The notes beneath the pieces are model-generated. The model saw only the letters and a list, made by a program, of their open reading frames with translations. It ran no database searches and was not told the DNA's origin. From Membranipora membranacea (Eukaryota; Bryozoa; Gymnolaemata; Cheilostomatida; Membraniporidae): 60,000 bases of DNA. This document shows positions 45,401-56,449 of this stretch, in pieces. Location of the stretch: contig OU612068.1 of the NCBI GenBank assembly GCA_914767715.1, positions 26,166,001 through 26,226,000 on the forward strand, in the 5' to 3' direction. The first letter of the stretch is position 1; every line of letters begins with the position of its first letter. A program made the position numbers and the translations under genes.

Positions 45401-48400
45401 GTAACAGCCAGACTTTGCAAGAGCTTCAGAAAATATAAATGAAAGGAAACTTGTCCATATTTTTATCAAGTAATAATAAATAATAATGTTCTTTCCAGTT
45501 CCACAGTTATATAGTCTTAGGGTCATAGTGGAAGGCAGCGTACATGCCTGTCCCCGTCAGTCTTGGTATCTATACAGAGAACAGCTGCATCATCATCATC
45601 ACCAGCTAAAAAACAAAAATCAGGAAATCTGTTAACTTCATTGAAGTGAAGGGCCTGATTGATGACTGAAACTGACTGCATTGGCACAGCATAATATGCC
45701 TACCACACTCAATTTAATAATATGACATTCAACAAACTCAACACGGCATTGCTATTGCAAAGTCTCAAATAAGTGACAAGCAAGTTGTGCGCCGTGTGCT
45801 TTGAACTCAGCCAGGCTAGGCTGATAATGTAACTCACCAGCTTAAAATTCTCAATGATATGGAGGGTGTATGCTATATAGCTTGTAGTATTATTACTCGT
45901 CCAACCATCTGTTGTGATTATACAAGGCAATTGTACCATATTTCTGTTTGTACGCTGCGATATTGTCCTTTACCTTGGCTGTAGCAGATGCATACAATGT
46001 AGGGATTATGTTGTTCCGCAAACTTTTTCGAGTGGGTATGACAAATCGGGGCTCAGCCTCGCTCATCAGGGATCTGAATCCGCCGTCCTCAACCATAGAG
46101 AGGGGCTGCAGGTCAAGGCATATTATCATCTTTACAATGCTGTTTGATAGGCGTTTGGCTTTGGGAGATTCACTTCTTACTCATCATGGCTTTAGTTGCC
46201 ATAAAATCACTGAGCTTAGGCTGCTTGCTTGCACCATCAGACGAGCTGGAACTGGCTTTATGAGTTTTTGATATGATTGTAATGTCATGAATCCTTTTCA
46301 GGTGGAGCTTCATTGAGATAGTTGATCCCTAACTCATTTCAGAGTAGCAAGTAACACACTTCTTTACTTTGCCTACATTCTGTTTCTTTGAAGCATCTTC
46401 AGTTACATAGTAGTACAGAGACCACAGTACCACAGAGAAATAATCCCACACTCGACTTTTTTTCCTCTTTTGAGGTTGAGGCTGACTCATCTTGACTGGT
46501 ATGGTAGTGAGAAACAGATTAGTTTCTGTGGTGATGACTGAAATTTATTATTTTGTCTCTCAACAATGTATTAGGGAAAAGTTGTAGCTTGAACCGGATA
46601 TTAGCCTGAAAACCACAGCTGTTTGTGGCTGTATACTTGAAAACCCATCGTGATCAATAGACATGTATTATTAGCCCAAAAAAATTAAGTTATTGTCAAG
46701 AGCACATAACTCCCAATAAGATTCGAAATGTAAGTAGATGCTGATTTGATTCGCGATTTTAAAGATTCGAGGGTGTCTGATTCGAAAATTCGAATTTCTG
46801 ATTCGACTCGACCCATCACTAATCAACACACAGGAGTGGCTTCATGCTGCTGGGGCCGGCCATGAGGAGGTTGTACTAGAGAAGGCCTCGAAACAGCGCT
46901 TGACTCATGGTTTCTAGCTGAAGACCTGTGTGTTGTGCAGTGGTACGCGCACCACTGTATGTTGAATCTCGATAATATCCTGTTAATCCTACTGGGCTCA
47001 AATGTAGTGTTATATATCAAAGGCATTTTTGCAGCACCTATGAAAGGAACGAAGGTTCTTCAAATTCACAAGCAAACGTGTACTATCGTTTTATGGCAAC
47101 AGCATACTTTTTATGCGGAAAAATACTGCTGAATCTATTGCATAATCAAACAATATATGGTTATTAGCTCAGAGAAAAACTTGATTACTACATAATCAGT
47201 AAACGACGCCAGGTTTTTTATTAGCTATGATAACCAGTAGGCAAGCATTAGCACCATAATTTCAGTGCAAAGACCTTTATTGATTGTATTAATTTATATT
47301 ATAATATATTTCAGATACTGGGCATTTTCTTTTGAGCGGAAAAACGGTCAAGAAGGGAGACAGGTGTCTAATAACAAGAGAAATATAGCAGGACAGGTAT
47401 GGTTACATCGATTCCAACACAAATACTCCAAAAATGAGTTTGTTTACGTCTCTATTTTATGAGTTAAATTTCAGCAAAATATCTCTCACACTATCATTCG
47501 AAAATCTTATCACCATGAGGTCATTGGTATAGTCATGTTCTAATACGGCACAAATCTCTTGAGAAGGTGTAAACAACAAGTAAATGTTAGAGTTAGCACC
47601 TCAAATAGTCTTAGATACCTGGGTGATTACTGAACTAATCCTTATTTGTATCACCAAATTCTCAGTAGGCATGATAGTGGCTATCATTGTATCAGTATCA
47701 GGATTAATTTATACATTTTAACATGAGCACAGAAAATAAGAGGGGTGAAAAAGTGGCTGTATGAATATCAAATTTAAAGTGACTGACCAAACATGGCGGA
47801 TAGAAGATGTCGTGGCCCTGAAATTCTGAAAACAATTCATTCATAGTTTCCATCATTTTATTAATTGCAGCTCATGAGGAAAATAGACAATCGAGCTCAG
47901 CTCGAGCCTACAGCGGTAGATGAAATCATTGGTAAAAAAAAGGACTTGGCAATGCGCCACATACGACCGGAAGAGCTCACAGATTATGTGAGTTATCTTT
48001 TCACAAGTATCTTTTCTCTTCGCACTTTTTTAGGTGTATAATGTAATCTTCTAACAGTGTTTGATTTCTAATCCAAAGTATCTATTGACATATCCCAATC
48101 ATTAAATAGTATAGAAATTGGCATAGATTTAGTCTTGCAAATTTTGTTGTTGTTCCACAGTGCATATGTAACCTTGATTATAATATCTAAATATATAATA
48201 GTAAAAATATTACGAGGATAATAGCTGAGACCACTATGCGCCTGAGCGTTAACAATATCTAGCTGTCTCTAAGGTTAATGCCAAAACTGTATTTGCGTTG
48301 ATTGATGGAAAGTCCTTTGCCTCTACCAAGCAATTAATTCGAGGATTGACGCTAGATTTTGTTACAAGAACTATGCTGTGAAATGATTTCAAAATTTTCA

Positions 48401-48752
48401 CAAGTGTTTTGCTACATTTTTGCAGATTGGGGATCAGAGAGTGATATTCACCAAGGTAATACGTGGTGCAGTTGTCAAGATCAAGATCAAGAAGGGTGCT
48501 GCTGTGTTGTGTGCTGGTGTTTACGGGATCGTTGATAGGATGTTATTGGTGAATGGTCAGGCTGTTGTGTTAGAGATGAAAGAACTGTGTGAGAGAATCC
48601 TTGAAGGGCCAATGTGCGAATGTGGTCCTGTGTTTAGACAGCTAGCATGTGTGTCAAGATATGTAAAATGTGAAGCTGTCCAAGTTTTCAGATACTCCAA
48701 GGAGTCAGAGATTTTACATGTGTTGCTGCCTTATAGAAAGAAAAGTTGTTAA
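36415..48752 (+). CDS. EnSpm/CACTA (tnp2-like) transposase gene, spliced
   Basis: In-phase exons are 37409-37653, 38149-38349, 38865-39119, 39432-39684 and 40938-41065, then 47315-47396, 47871-47987 and 48425-48752 (stop). A possible first exon is 36415-36553 (MDATKKRKVISSS). Landmarks in family order are YQDWFDGSQF, LMINIDWWQKFK, SILNLPRDIG (exon 2 block), AIIPGKEEP and WACDLPAIRQT, GCSFC, VVEPMHNLLLG, DWLQLTQVAVYS, SITETDICRAAGLLQ, and YWAFSFERKNG with NNKRNIAGQ|LMRK across a splice. These are characteristic of plant and animal EnSpm transposases. Phases fit at every internal join except 36553/37409 and 41065/47315, so at least one exon is missing or unrecognised at each. The 41-47 kb intron was split by a retrotransposon. 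Activity is doubtful, though most exons have no stop. Confidence 0.75.
39887..40244. mobile_element. hAT-like MITE in an intron of the EnSpm gene
   Basis: The termini are CATGGGTGTCAGAA and the inverse of CATGGGCGTCAGAA, flanked by a perfect 8-bp duplication AGGGCAGG (39879-39886 and 40245-40252). A second inverted block (CCAAGGGGTGCTC) lies inside. An 8-bp duplication with such ends is typical of hAT elements. No transposase is encoded. Confidence 0.88.
41456..41517 (+). repeat. 5' terminal direct repeat (62 bp)
   Basis: It begins ATGGTTTCTAGCTGAAGACC and ends GTATGTTGTATC. A hairpin AGTGGT-ACGCGC-ACCACT is centred near 41494. It matches the 3' repeat at 61 of 62 positions. Confidence 0.92.
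41543..41618 (+). repeat. 19-bp tandem repeat in the retrotransposon 5' region
   Basis: Four head-to-tail copies of GACTGCTGGAAAGACAGCT-like units occur, each with GGAAAGACAG intact. Confidence 0.92.
41902..44938 (+). pseudogene. RT and restriction-like endonuclease of the retrotransposon (broken)
   Basis: Pieces in order are a basic, coiled-coil-like N-terminal part to about 42400, then KNPYGFAKKLF and KSAPGIND (frame change near 42400). After another shift near 42665 the RT reads FRPISLLNVEGKIFF, WMDLANAYGSVPH (motif A), GIPMGCAISPLLF (motif B) and AFMDDITII (motif C, FMDD instead of YADD). Further shifts occur near 43650 and 43900. Next comes a zinc knuckle (CAECSAKGTLRHILSNC), a TGA at 44473-44475, and the PD-(D/E)XK endonuclease (RPDLTVWS...LILMELTVPWE). 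A final WLWRKQ motif sits near 44915. The combination defines the R2/NeSL-type superclade. At least four frameshifts and a stop make it inactive. Confidence 0.82.
45194..46822 (-). mobile_element. hAT transposon nested in the retrotransposon
   Basis: Both ends read TAGTGATGGGTCGA inward, and the element is flanked by a perfect 8-bp duplication ATCAACAC (45186-45193 and 46823-46830). Removing it restores a continuous retrotransposon 3' region. It carries remnants of a ZBED-type transposase on the minus strand. Subterminal regions contain repeated TTCGAAT/ATTCGAA motifs. Confidence 0.95.
45709..46490 (-). pseudogene. hAT (ZBED-type) transposase remnant
   Basis: From 46490 downward: a BED zinc finger (KKSRVWDYF, then CVTC, with LHLKRIHD in a shifted frame), MIICLDLQPLSMVEDGGF near 46120, RFVIPTRKSLRNNIIP near 46050, and ITTDGWTSNNTTSYIAY near 45910. 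Stops and at least two frameshifts interrupt it. The C-terminal dimerisation part is missing in a 1.6-kb element, so it cannot be autonomous. Confidence 0.85.
46907..46968 (+). repeat. 3' terminal direct repeat (62 bp)
   Basis: It is the same as the 5' repeat except for one base (TTGAATC against TTGTATC). The target duplication TCGATAATAT follows at once. Confidence 0.92.
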
Positions 48753-49330
48753 ATAAGATGGCTGGCATTGGATTTGTAAGACCTCAGAAAGTTTTTTGCT
48801 GCATTACAGTTTTATTTGCCAAAGGTGGCTATAAATCTTACATACCTGGCAGTTCACTGTATTTACACATTTGTACAAATTTTAGATAATAGTTTCTCAA
48901 ACGCTTAAAGGGCAACCAAGGTTTCGCAGCAATGCATTAATCGGTAGCAAATAATGTGCTGGGCAGCATCAGCTTTGTGCATTACGCGATGCAAAACTCA
49001 AAGTAGTTGCTGACTCTAAGCTGGGTAACACTTCAGTTTAGGGGAGGTTCCAAGACCTTGCTGTAGTAATTATAGAACACAGGCTAAATAATAACAGGAA
49101 CAGGAAACTGCTATGTGGTATTCTCTTTTAGCTGAGTTTGAGTGCCTGATGGAAGAAATGTTTCACAAGAATTCTGGCTGAATAAGCATCCGAATTATAT
49201 TTTGTCTTTTTCCCCATGCAGAAGGTGCAATCTGCTATTAATCAATGGCCATCAATGAGAAGTTGTTTGAAACCTTGGTTGCACTTTAATTATCAGGCTC
49301 TCGTGTATATCGATGACCACCAATACTAGG
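48753..49330. other. Intergenic DNA, no gene recognised
   Basis: DNA after the last EnSpm exon, with no supported ORF. No clear CACTA-type terminal repeat was found. Confidence 0.4.
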
Positions 49331-49374
49331 TATAATTTTTATGGGCTTGTGTCAGTATTTTGCAAATTCTTTTC

Positions 49375-49790
49375 TGAATTAATGGGATAGTATGCCAAGA
49401 TGACCACTTGATCAGTCAGTTCTAATTCAAATCCTCATTCTAATCCATCACGCCTAATTATAATTTCAGATTTCATGTAATAAACTACAGGTTTGAATCT
49501 CAACATGTGCTGTTGTGTTCCTAATGATTCCATAAATATCACTGGTCTTATAATTCGGGTTATAGACTTGTTATGTTCTGAATTGACAGAATAATATGGC
49601 AAAATGATCACTTGATTGAGAAAATCCAAACCCAAAAAGAACGTCCATATTTTACATTCGGTCTCAATAATTGCAATTCTGAGGCAAAACAGATCTTGTC
49701 ATCTCAACTTTACTGCTGTGCAATCTTAGCTTGTGTTGTTTTCCTTATGAGTATATAAATATCACCAGTTATACAATTCGAGTTGCAATT
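49375..49790 (+). repeat. Diverged tandem repeat, about 210-bp period
   Basis: GATAGTATGCCAAGATGACCACTTGAT (given here as two parts, GATAGTATGCC and GATGACCACTTGAT) near 49385 recurs as AATAATATGGC and AATGATCACTTGAT near 49590. Words resembling TGTGTTGT, TTCC and TAAATATCAC recur near 49510 and 49735. No gene is supported. Confidence 0.5.
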
Positions 49791-49904
49791 GTTTGAAGTT
49801 GGTATTGTTATCCTGTATCAATACTGCTTTGTAAATTCTGACAATGATTGGCATGGGCTACATTGTTATTTGGGAGGATAACTCTTACAAATAAGTCCTT
49901 GTGC

Positions 49905-50000
49905 GTCGCGAACCAAATCTGTAGTGTCATCTACAGCTGAAATTTCCATCCCTGACTTGTATGTATGGATTAAACTTTATCATGGATTATAGTCTGGACT
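49905..50000 (+). promoter_or_regulatory. Second relic of a Gly/Asn-repeat gene leader
   Basis: CATCTACAGCTGAAATTTCC, ATCCCTGACTTGTATGTATGG and TAAACTTTATC parallel the copy A leader and its donor on the minus strand near 5420-5385. No GN exon follows directly. Confidence 0.5.
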
Positions 50001-50669
50001 TAACTTTGACTAAGGCAGGAGCCACAATAATCGTATACTACTGAGATGAAGGGTTTTGAAAAGTCAATTCAAATCATAATATCACTAACAACTTTTATAG
50101 TTAGCAAACCAACCCGCTTGTGAAGACACTGCTGTTTTCCTTGTTCTGATGCAACAAGGCGACATAGTATGGTAAAAGTTGGAGAGTAATATTGTAGCAG
50201 AGGTGGGGATCCCCGCTTATTTTACTGAAGATTGAAGATTGAGTGTTTTAAAGTGGAAGAAAAGATTTAGTCAGTTCAAATGAAAAATCAATAAAAGATT
50301 TTAGACTTGAATTCAGTCCAACAATTTGGAGTTAGTTACTCAGATTATGTGTTTTGGACAAACAACTCCAAACAATAACAAACTTAAGCTCATCAGCCTA
50401 TCAAAACAAAACCAAAACTCAAGCACATGGGTCATTCTAAGCTGAAATGAGTAGATAACACCACGGTCCAGTTGTTTTGAAGAATTAAGTCTGAAGATGA
50501 GAGTTTTAAAATTGAAGATTGCTCTATTTTCTCTAAAGAAATTGAAGACAGCATTGTGTGCAGGGAGCCCCAGAGGTGACTAGAGGACAGGCTGTCCAGG
50601 CTAGGAGTAAGCTATGTTCACTTTTAAATTTCTACAACTCTTTCTCGTTGTAGTAAACTGAATTGAAAA

Positions 50670-51300
50670 TACAAATTACGCTAGAAACCATAGTTTCAAA
50701 TAATATAATGATATAACATTTGGATCAGAGGTGTGGGAACTGGTTTTGATCAATGTATCAATTCGCGTTGAATTCCAAGGACCCATCCCTCTCCCACGAG
50801 GTGTCTCCAACTTAATATAGGTGCATGATGAAACCTCTGATTGGTAATGGTTATTCTGAATCATAAGATGAAAATTGCTGTTGATGTGTGATAATTAACA
50901 TAGTTAATACTTTTCCCACTGGACCTATGATATAATAGACTAAAGATGTACAATTTAATAGTCAATATCATATCAAGTTCTAAACTATGCTACAAAGATC
51001 TGCTCCTAGCAGAGCCCATTTTTCATCTCCAAAAATTGCAAGTTAGTTATGTGATGAGCTCTGTGACCTGCTGTGACAAATGCCATATCTCTTGTATTTG
51101 ATGGATTGACATCCTTCATGCTGACTGAATTGCCATTGTTTAATTAAGTCTGCTCTTTTAGACTGTGGCATCTATATGTTTTCATATCGCAATTTATTAC
51201 ATTGACCGGTGGGCAGCCTTAGAATTCCTCCAGTCATGTCTTATTAAACAGGAATTTGCATTCCGGAAGCACAACGACAATTGATGGTGCTTCTAAGTAA
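50670..51300 (+). repeat. Dispersed repeat family, copy upstream of gene C
   Basis: It aligns along its length with 30840-31560 (for example CAGAGGTGTGGGAAC against CAGAGATATGGGAAC, and CTCTGTGACCTGCTGTGAC). It lies about 2.4 kb before the copy C promoter. Confidence 0.65.
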
Positions 51301-52810
51301 AACCCATCTGACATTTTGACTGACACAAAGCTTCACCAATCCAAACAATTATTACAGCACAATGATTCCTGTAATCAATATTGATCATTAAACAATTGGC
51401 AAATGGAGACTGAAGCACCAAATTGTTCTACAAGATGCTACAGACACTGAGGAGGTATAATGTAGAGCCAGGCTAAGAGTAACCTGAAACCGCAGAGTGG
51501 AATACCAGGTGCCTTGTTCCGAATTCCTCCAATTTCCTACTCTTCATTTGTTGTATACCTATAAGATTTCATATTTTATCACAATCCATTCTCCAATCAA
51601 AAAGTATCAGCGAGAAAGGGACATATAGTTTAAATTGTTGGTGCCTGCAGTTGATCAGTGAACAATCAATATCATATCAATAAAAGCAATCTATTTATCC
51701 ACATACTTGATCTGCTAGATATACTGGGTACTCTGGATCATAATGAAAATGACAAAATTCTTATTATATGCTCTGGCTTCCTCATCAAACAAAGATAAGC
51801 CAATTACTCCGGCCATTGTGTGATCACTCAGTACAAAGAACTTTCTTTGAGCATTACTTACTTATTGCTTGTTATTTTGCAACTTATATTGTTTTATGTG
51901 GCTCAAGATGAAAGAAGTTAACACTTGGGTTAACCAAGCTTAATTTTACCCATTGCTTTAGCCAAATGAAAATGCTCATGAAGTCAGTAAGTTGTAGGTT
52001 ATCGTATTCGAAAGTTATCCTATTCAAAAATTATCTTATCTGATGATAAAAAACATCACTCTCTCACCAACATTTTGTTTCTCATTGTAATATATTTTTC
52101 AGTCTGTTCCATCGAAGTAAGATAATCTTCTTCCTTTCAAGGTGACTGCAGTTTTGTATCTTCATATAATATTTTTCCCCTCCGGGTGGCCGTCGGACGG
52201 GGGGGGGGGGGCAAAGTCTGGGGGGCTCATTATATCCACTTGTGTAGGCGGATTGTAGGCTGAGAGGTACTACCAGTAGGCACAGATTAGTGAGAGATTA
52301 GTAGAGTATGGCATTTTTCAGTAATCTCATTGATGACATGCTTATATCCAGGACTCAAAATCAGTACTGAGAAATGTGCGGATTATACACAATGTTCCAT
52401 AGGCCTCTCTAAAAAAAGGGAAGGATTGCCTCTTCCAGCTATTCCATCTTAGAAATATTGACTATTTCTTACAATAGACATCGATATCCTTAGCTCATTT
52501 GAGCGCAATTTTTGCAATGTCTGAATCATATTAGTTCTGTGGTTCGACTTCTAATGTTATATACTAATTGGACGACATGTACACACTTTAAACTTATAAG
52601 GTTTTCCAATGACATTTCCCACAATACACTTTTGGCATGCATACATTGTGTTTTAGGCACTCAAAGCGAGACAAAAATACAATGTCGTGAAAAGAGCAAA
52701 CAAGCTAGAACAGAAATAAACTCACCCCATACATATATTCATATTTCATAATATATCTATACATTACATATTATATATTTCAACTAATTGAATATACGGT
52801 TGAGCGGTTG
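51301..52810. other. Intergenic DNA with poly-G tract
   Basis: No supported gene. A run of 13 G residues near 52199-52211 is followed by GCAAAGTCTGGGG, and a similar GGGGGGAGCAAAGTCTGGGG occurs at 54672 inside the copy C intron, suggesting a small dispersed repeat. Confidence 0.45.
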
Positions 52811-52823
52811 GAAGAGCACACCA

Positions 52824-53027
52824 TTATCCTTTATGAGGTACATACATCATCCATCTGTCTGTTTTCATTAGTGTGGAGCTGGCGCTAAACGGCTCCCAAC
52901 TGAACACGGAATAAAGCCAAGCAGTATTATCTCCCAAGGACACATTAAATGACCCTCTAGTCTGAACCCATTGGTGGACAGAGCCTACTATCCGTCTTCC
53001 TCGTACAGATCTGTCAAAATCACCCAT
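52824..53027 (-). CDS. Small ORF of unknown function, possible exon
   Basis: Sixty-seven codons start MGDFDRSVRGRRIVGSV and are rich in Trp. They are preceded on the minus strand by an acceptor-like TTTCGCAG 5 bp before the ATG. I do not recognise the protein, and chance is a real possibility. Confidence 0.25.
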   Translation of the reverse strand: MGDFDRSVRGRRIVGSVHQWVQTRGSFNVSLGDNTAWLYSVFSWEPFSASSTLMKTDRWMMYVPHKG

Positions 53028-53657
53028 TCTGCCTGCGAAATATTCTTGCTTAGCCCACTATCAAGGTTATAAGAAGCCAAACTGATGTTTATCTGCATCA
53101 CAAGTATTTTGAAGTGATCAAGTTCGCTATTTTTTTTTCGATTTATAGGCCGAGACAAGGAGATTTAATTCAACCTCTATCATGAGAAAAATATACCTCA
53201 ACAGCAGCTTTATGTACACAATTTATAATAAGAAGTCTAAACATGGATTCCCTCTCATAAATCTCAGCTGTTTCTCCTCAGATCATCGGCCAAAAGGAAC
53301 CGCTAGAGGTACAGTAGGCTTGTATCCCTAAAAGCTTTTCCCACAACCCATTTCGGCACATCAGGACTTTTCTCATCAGGCTGTTTGTCACAACCAACTC
53401 CGATCTTTTAGCTCACTTTATCTTTTTGTTTTTTGCAGACCTCATTGTGATTTACGATTAAATAAACATGACATGGTTTGAAAGAACCTTAAGCCGTGTT
53501 AAAATCTGATGATCTTTCATTGGCTGAGAAAGACAATGACAATGCTTTTGTCCTTTTTTGACCTTACTCTTGTGTTGCCTTGTGTATGCCCAAAAGCCAT
53601 ATAATCCCATTTTTAATGCCCCATCAATAATATGGTCCCCACTTCCTAAACTGAAGG

Positions 53658-53666
53658 TATATAAAG
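53658..53666 (+). promoter_or_regulatory. TATA box of Gly/Asn-repeat copy C
   Basis: TATATAAAG is followed by AGAGCATCATT and CAGAGCTTGATC, conserved with the copy A leader. The 5'UTR exon ends at 53737 before GTAAGT. The next acceptor (CCTACAG, ending 54309) opens the signal-peptide exon. Confidence 0.7.
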
Positions 53667-54327
53667 GGTTGAGCTTATGTTAAAGAGCATCATTTCACAG
53701 AGCTTGATCACAGCTGGAATAACCATCTCTGACTGTAGTAAGTAACAAGCAATCTTTGTTTTGGACCTCCAACTATATCTGACTTCATTCTTTAGTATCA
53801 ACTGGGCACAATACTGCTTCTGATTTTTTATTGGCATAAAACAAACCGTTAAGAAGTTTCAAAATATGAGGTGTATGAGCTTGATGGGGTATACTCATAC
53901 TACTTATCGGGCTTGGGCACTGAAGTATGCTGTTAGTCTAGTCAGAGCCTAAAATGTCGCTTTAAAATGAACCAAGGAACTGCACCTCAATCAGATTAAT
54001 TTCATATCTGGACTGCAAACTCCTAGCTCATTGTACCTGTGAACAAGCACATTAATCAGCTAGTCAGAATCATATCACGGAACTGTGAAAATGAAATTTA
54101 AATTGTTGTGAACAAGCAGTCAAAAACTCTTTTCTGGCATAATTTCTTTAATTCATTGAATGTCATTGTAGAATTAACGATTTTTAATCCTAAAATTTGC
54201 ATATGAAATTTGTTTTTACTTTATTGGCAAATTTTAAATTCGATGAGAATGTTTTACCAAATCAGCCATCCATTCATTGACAAATTATTTTACAGCCTTC
54301 ATCCTACAGAAATCAAAACAGAACAAG

Positions 54328-56254
54328 ATGAGAGTTTACATTCTTGCTGCCTGCCTGCTTGTGGCTGTTTATGCTGCCCCAGTAAAGAGAAGCACTGGTT
54401 GTAAGTATTAAACAACGTTTGTTCATGTTTAATAACCTTTACTCAATGTGCTCAGACGGCTGTGTTATTGTTGCTCTAACTGACCATCAGCTATGTCCGA
54501 TAATTCCTAGTCGTCTAGCAAGCTCAGTAAACTTTCATCGACTTTCTTTTTGTGTGCCCAAAAACCTATCATGATGTTGAGCTATCATTCGTAATTACCT
54601 TGTGTCTGCAAGCTCACAGTCAAATTTCAACATTTAAACATTGCAGCAGTCTGATGCCTTGGTTTATCCGTTGGGCGGGGGGAGCAAAGTCTGGGGAGCT
54701 CAGACTAATAGTCTATATAAAATATTATACAAGAATCTGCTGTCAAGATTAGTACACACTATTGAAACGAAAAATCAGGCCCAAATCACAGAACTGTATT
54801 GCAGGCTGACAATTGCAGTGATCTTTGAACATTGTAGCGTGTAAGTTATATCTAATCTACCATGATAAAAGTGTAAAAAACATTGCACCTAAGTCATCGA
54901 TTCCTACTGATACAGACAAAAAACCCTCACCATAAACAGTTAAAAATGTTCTTCAATTATCACAGATGTACCTGCACCAGCTGGTCCCTTCAATGGAAAT
55001 GAGAATGGTAACGACAACGAAGGTACCGGACAGAGTGGAAATGAGAATGGAAACAGGAACATCGGATGTGGAAATAATGGAAACCGTGACGGAAACAAGA
55101 ACGCTGGTGAAGGCAGCAATGGAAACAAGAACGGAAATGATAACCTTGGCTGTGGAGAAAACGGAAACGACTCCGGAAACGGAAACGTAGGCAGTGGAGA
55201 CAATGGAAACAACGGAGGAAATAAAAATGTTGGATTTGGAAATGCTGGTAACAGTGCTGGTAATGGAAACAGAGGAGCCGGAAGTAATGGTAATAATGGT
55301 GGTAACAAGAACGCTGGAGATGGTAATTTTGGAAATAGAAATGGAAACTTCAATGAAGGACCAGGAGATAACGGAAATAACAACGGTAATGTCAACTACG
55401 GAAACGGTGATTTTGGAAACGATAACGGAAACATGAATTCTGGATCCGGCAATAATGGTAACATAAATGGAATCTTCAATAATGGAAATGGAAACAGCGG
55501 AAACTCAAATGGAAACCAGAACAACGGCGAAGGAGACAGAGGAAGTGGCAATGGTAACGCTAACACTGGAGATGGTAACCAAGGTAACAAGAACGGAAAT
55601 GGAAACAGCGGAAGTGGAGATGATGGAAACAGGAACGGAAGCGGAAACAAAAGCAATGGAGATAATGGAAACACCAACGGAAACGGAAACTCTGGCAGCG
55701 GAGACCGAGGAAACAAAAATGGAATGCGCAACAATGGTTCTGGAAACAACGGAAACACCAACGGAAACTCAAACAATGGCAGCGGTAGTGATGGCAACGA
55801 CAACGGCAATGGAAACAAGGGCAAAGGAGACAATGGAAACGCAAATGGCAACAGTGGCACAGGAAGCGGTAATGACGGTAACAGAAATGGAAACTCAAAT
55901 GATGGCACTGGAGACAATGGAAACAAGAATGGAAACAAGAACAATGGAAGTGCTGATAATGGTAACAGCAATGGCAGCGGTAACATCGGATCAGGCGATA
56001 ACGGAAATGCCAATGGTAACAAGAATGATGGACATGGGCTCAACGGTAACCAGAACGGAAATAGCAATGATGGAAAGGGAGACAATGGAAACGCAAATGG
56101 AAACCAAAACACTGGAAATGGAATCAACGGAAACAACAACGGAAATGGAAACACAGGGTCAGGAAAGAACGGAAATGGAAACGGAAATGGCAATGTTCAA
56201 CTTTCTCAAGAGGCACTCCATAAGCTTATTGCACAGAGGACCGGCGGTTACTAA
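54328..56254 (+). CDS. Secreted Gly/Asn 14-residue-repeat protein, copy C (intact)
   Basis: Exons 54328-54400 (73 nt) and 54966-56254 (1289 nt) give 453 aa, exactly the length of copy A. The signal peptide (MRVYILAACLLVAVYA) and the APVKRSTG junction match copy A almost residue for residue. The repeat exon keeps 14-residue phasing throughout, the two GCG cysteines of the early units, and the terminal VQLSQEALHKLIAQRTGGY. It is an inverted duplicate of copy A about 50 kb away. Differences fall mostly at the variable x positions of the units. The intron (565 bp) is longer than in copy A (153 bp) and contains a dispersed repeat. The product would be secreted; its function is unknown. Coding-strand purine richness (GGA AAC codons) leaves shadow ORFs in other frames. 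Confidence 0.88.
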
Positions 56255-56391
56255 AGATAAAAACTGCTTGGGCTTGTTGCTTAGCGTTACAGTATGACTA
56301 GATATTAATGGTTAAACTCATCTATTTTATTTTGTTATTTCGAAATGTTGATTGAATTTTCTTTCGTTACTACCTATACTGTTGGAGTTTT

Positions 56392-56397
56392 ATTAAA
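56392..56397 (+). terminator. Candidate polyadenylation signal of copy C
   Basis: ATTAAA lies 138 bp after the stop, within 3'UTR sequence conserved in copies D and E (ACGGACCTGAAAATATAAAA). Confidence 0.4.
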
Positions 56398-56449
56398 GAT
56401 ACGGACCTGAAAATATAAAAATTTAAAATCAACACTCAGCTGATCCCTC

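Larger units (their letters stand above)
41456..46968 (+). mobile_element. REL-endonuclease non-LTR retrotransposon with terminal direct repeats
   Basis: It is flanked by TCGATAATAT at 41446-41455 and 46969-46978. The two ends are 62-bp direct repeats (41456-41517 and 46907-46968) with a single mismatch. Inside are a 5' region with a 19-bp tandem repeat, one decayed coding region with reverse transcriptase, zinc knuckle and restriction-like endonuclease, and a 3' region interrupted by a hAT element. Without the hAT and one duplication copy it would be about 3.9 kb. It lies in an intron of the EnSpm gene. Confidence 0.8.

Noticed and set aside
55467-56297. Met/Glu/Thr-rich frame overlapping copy C, 276 codons
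   Set aside because: It is a +1 register of the repeat exon; the GN frame has the signal peptide, splice phases and conserved tail.
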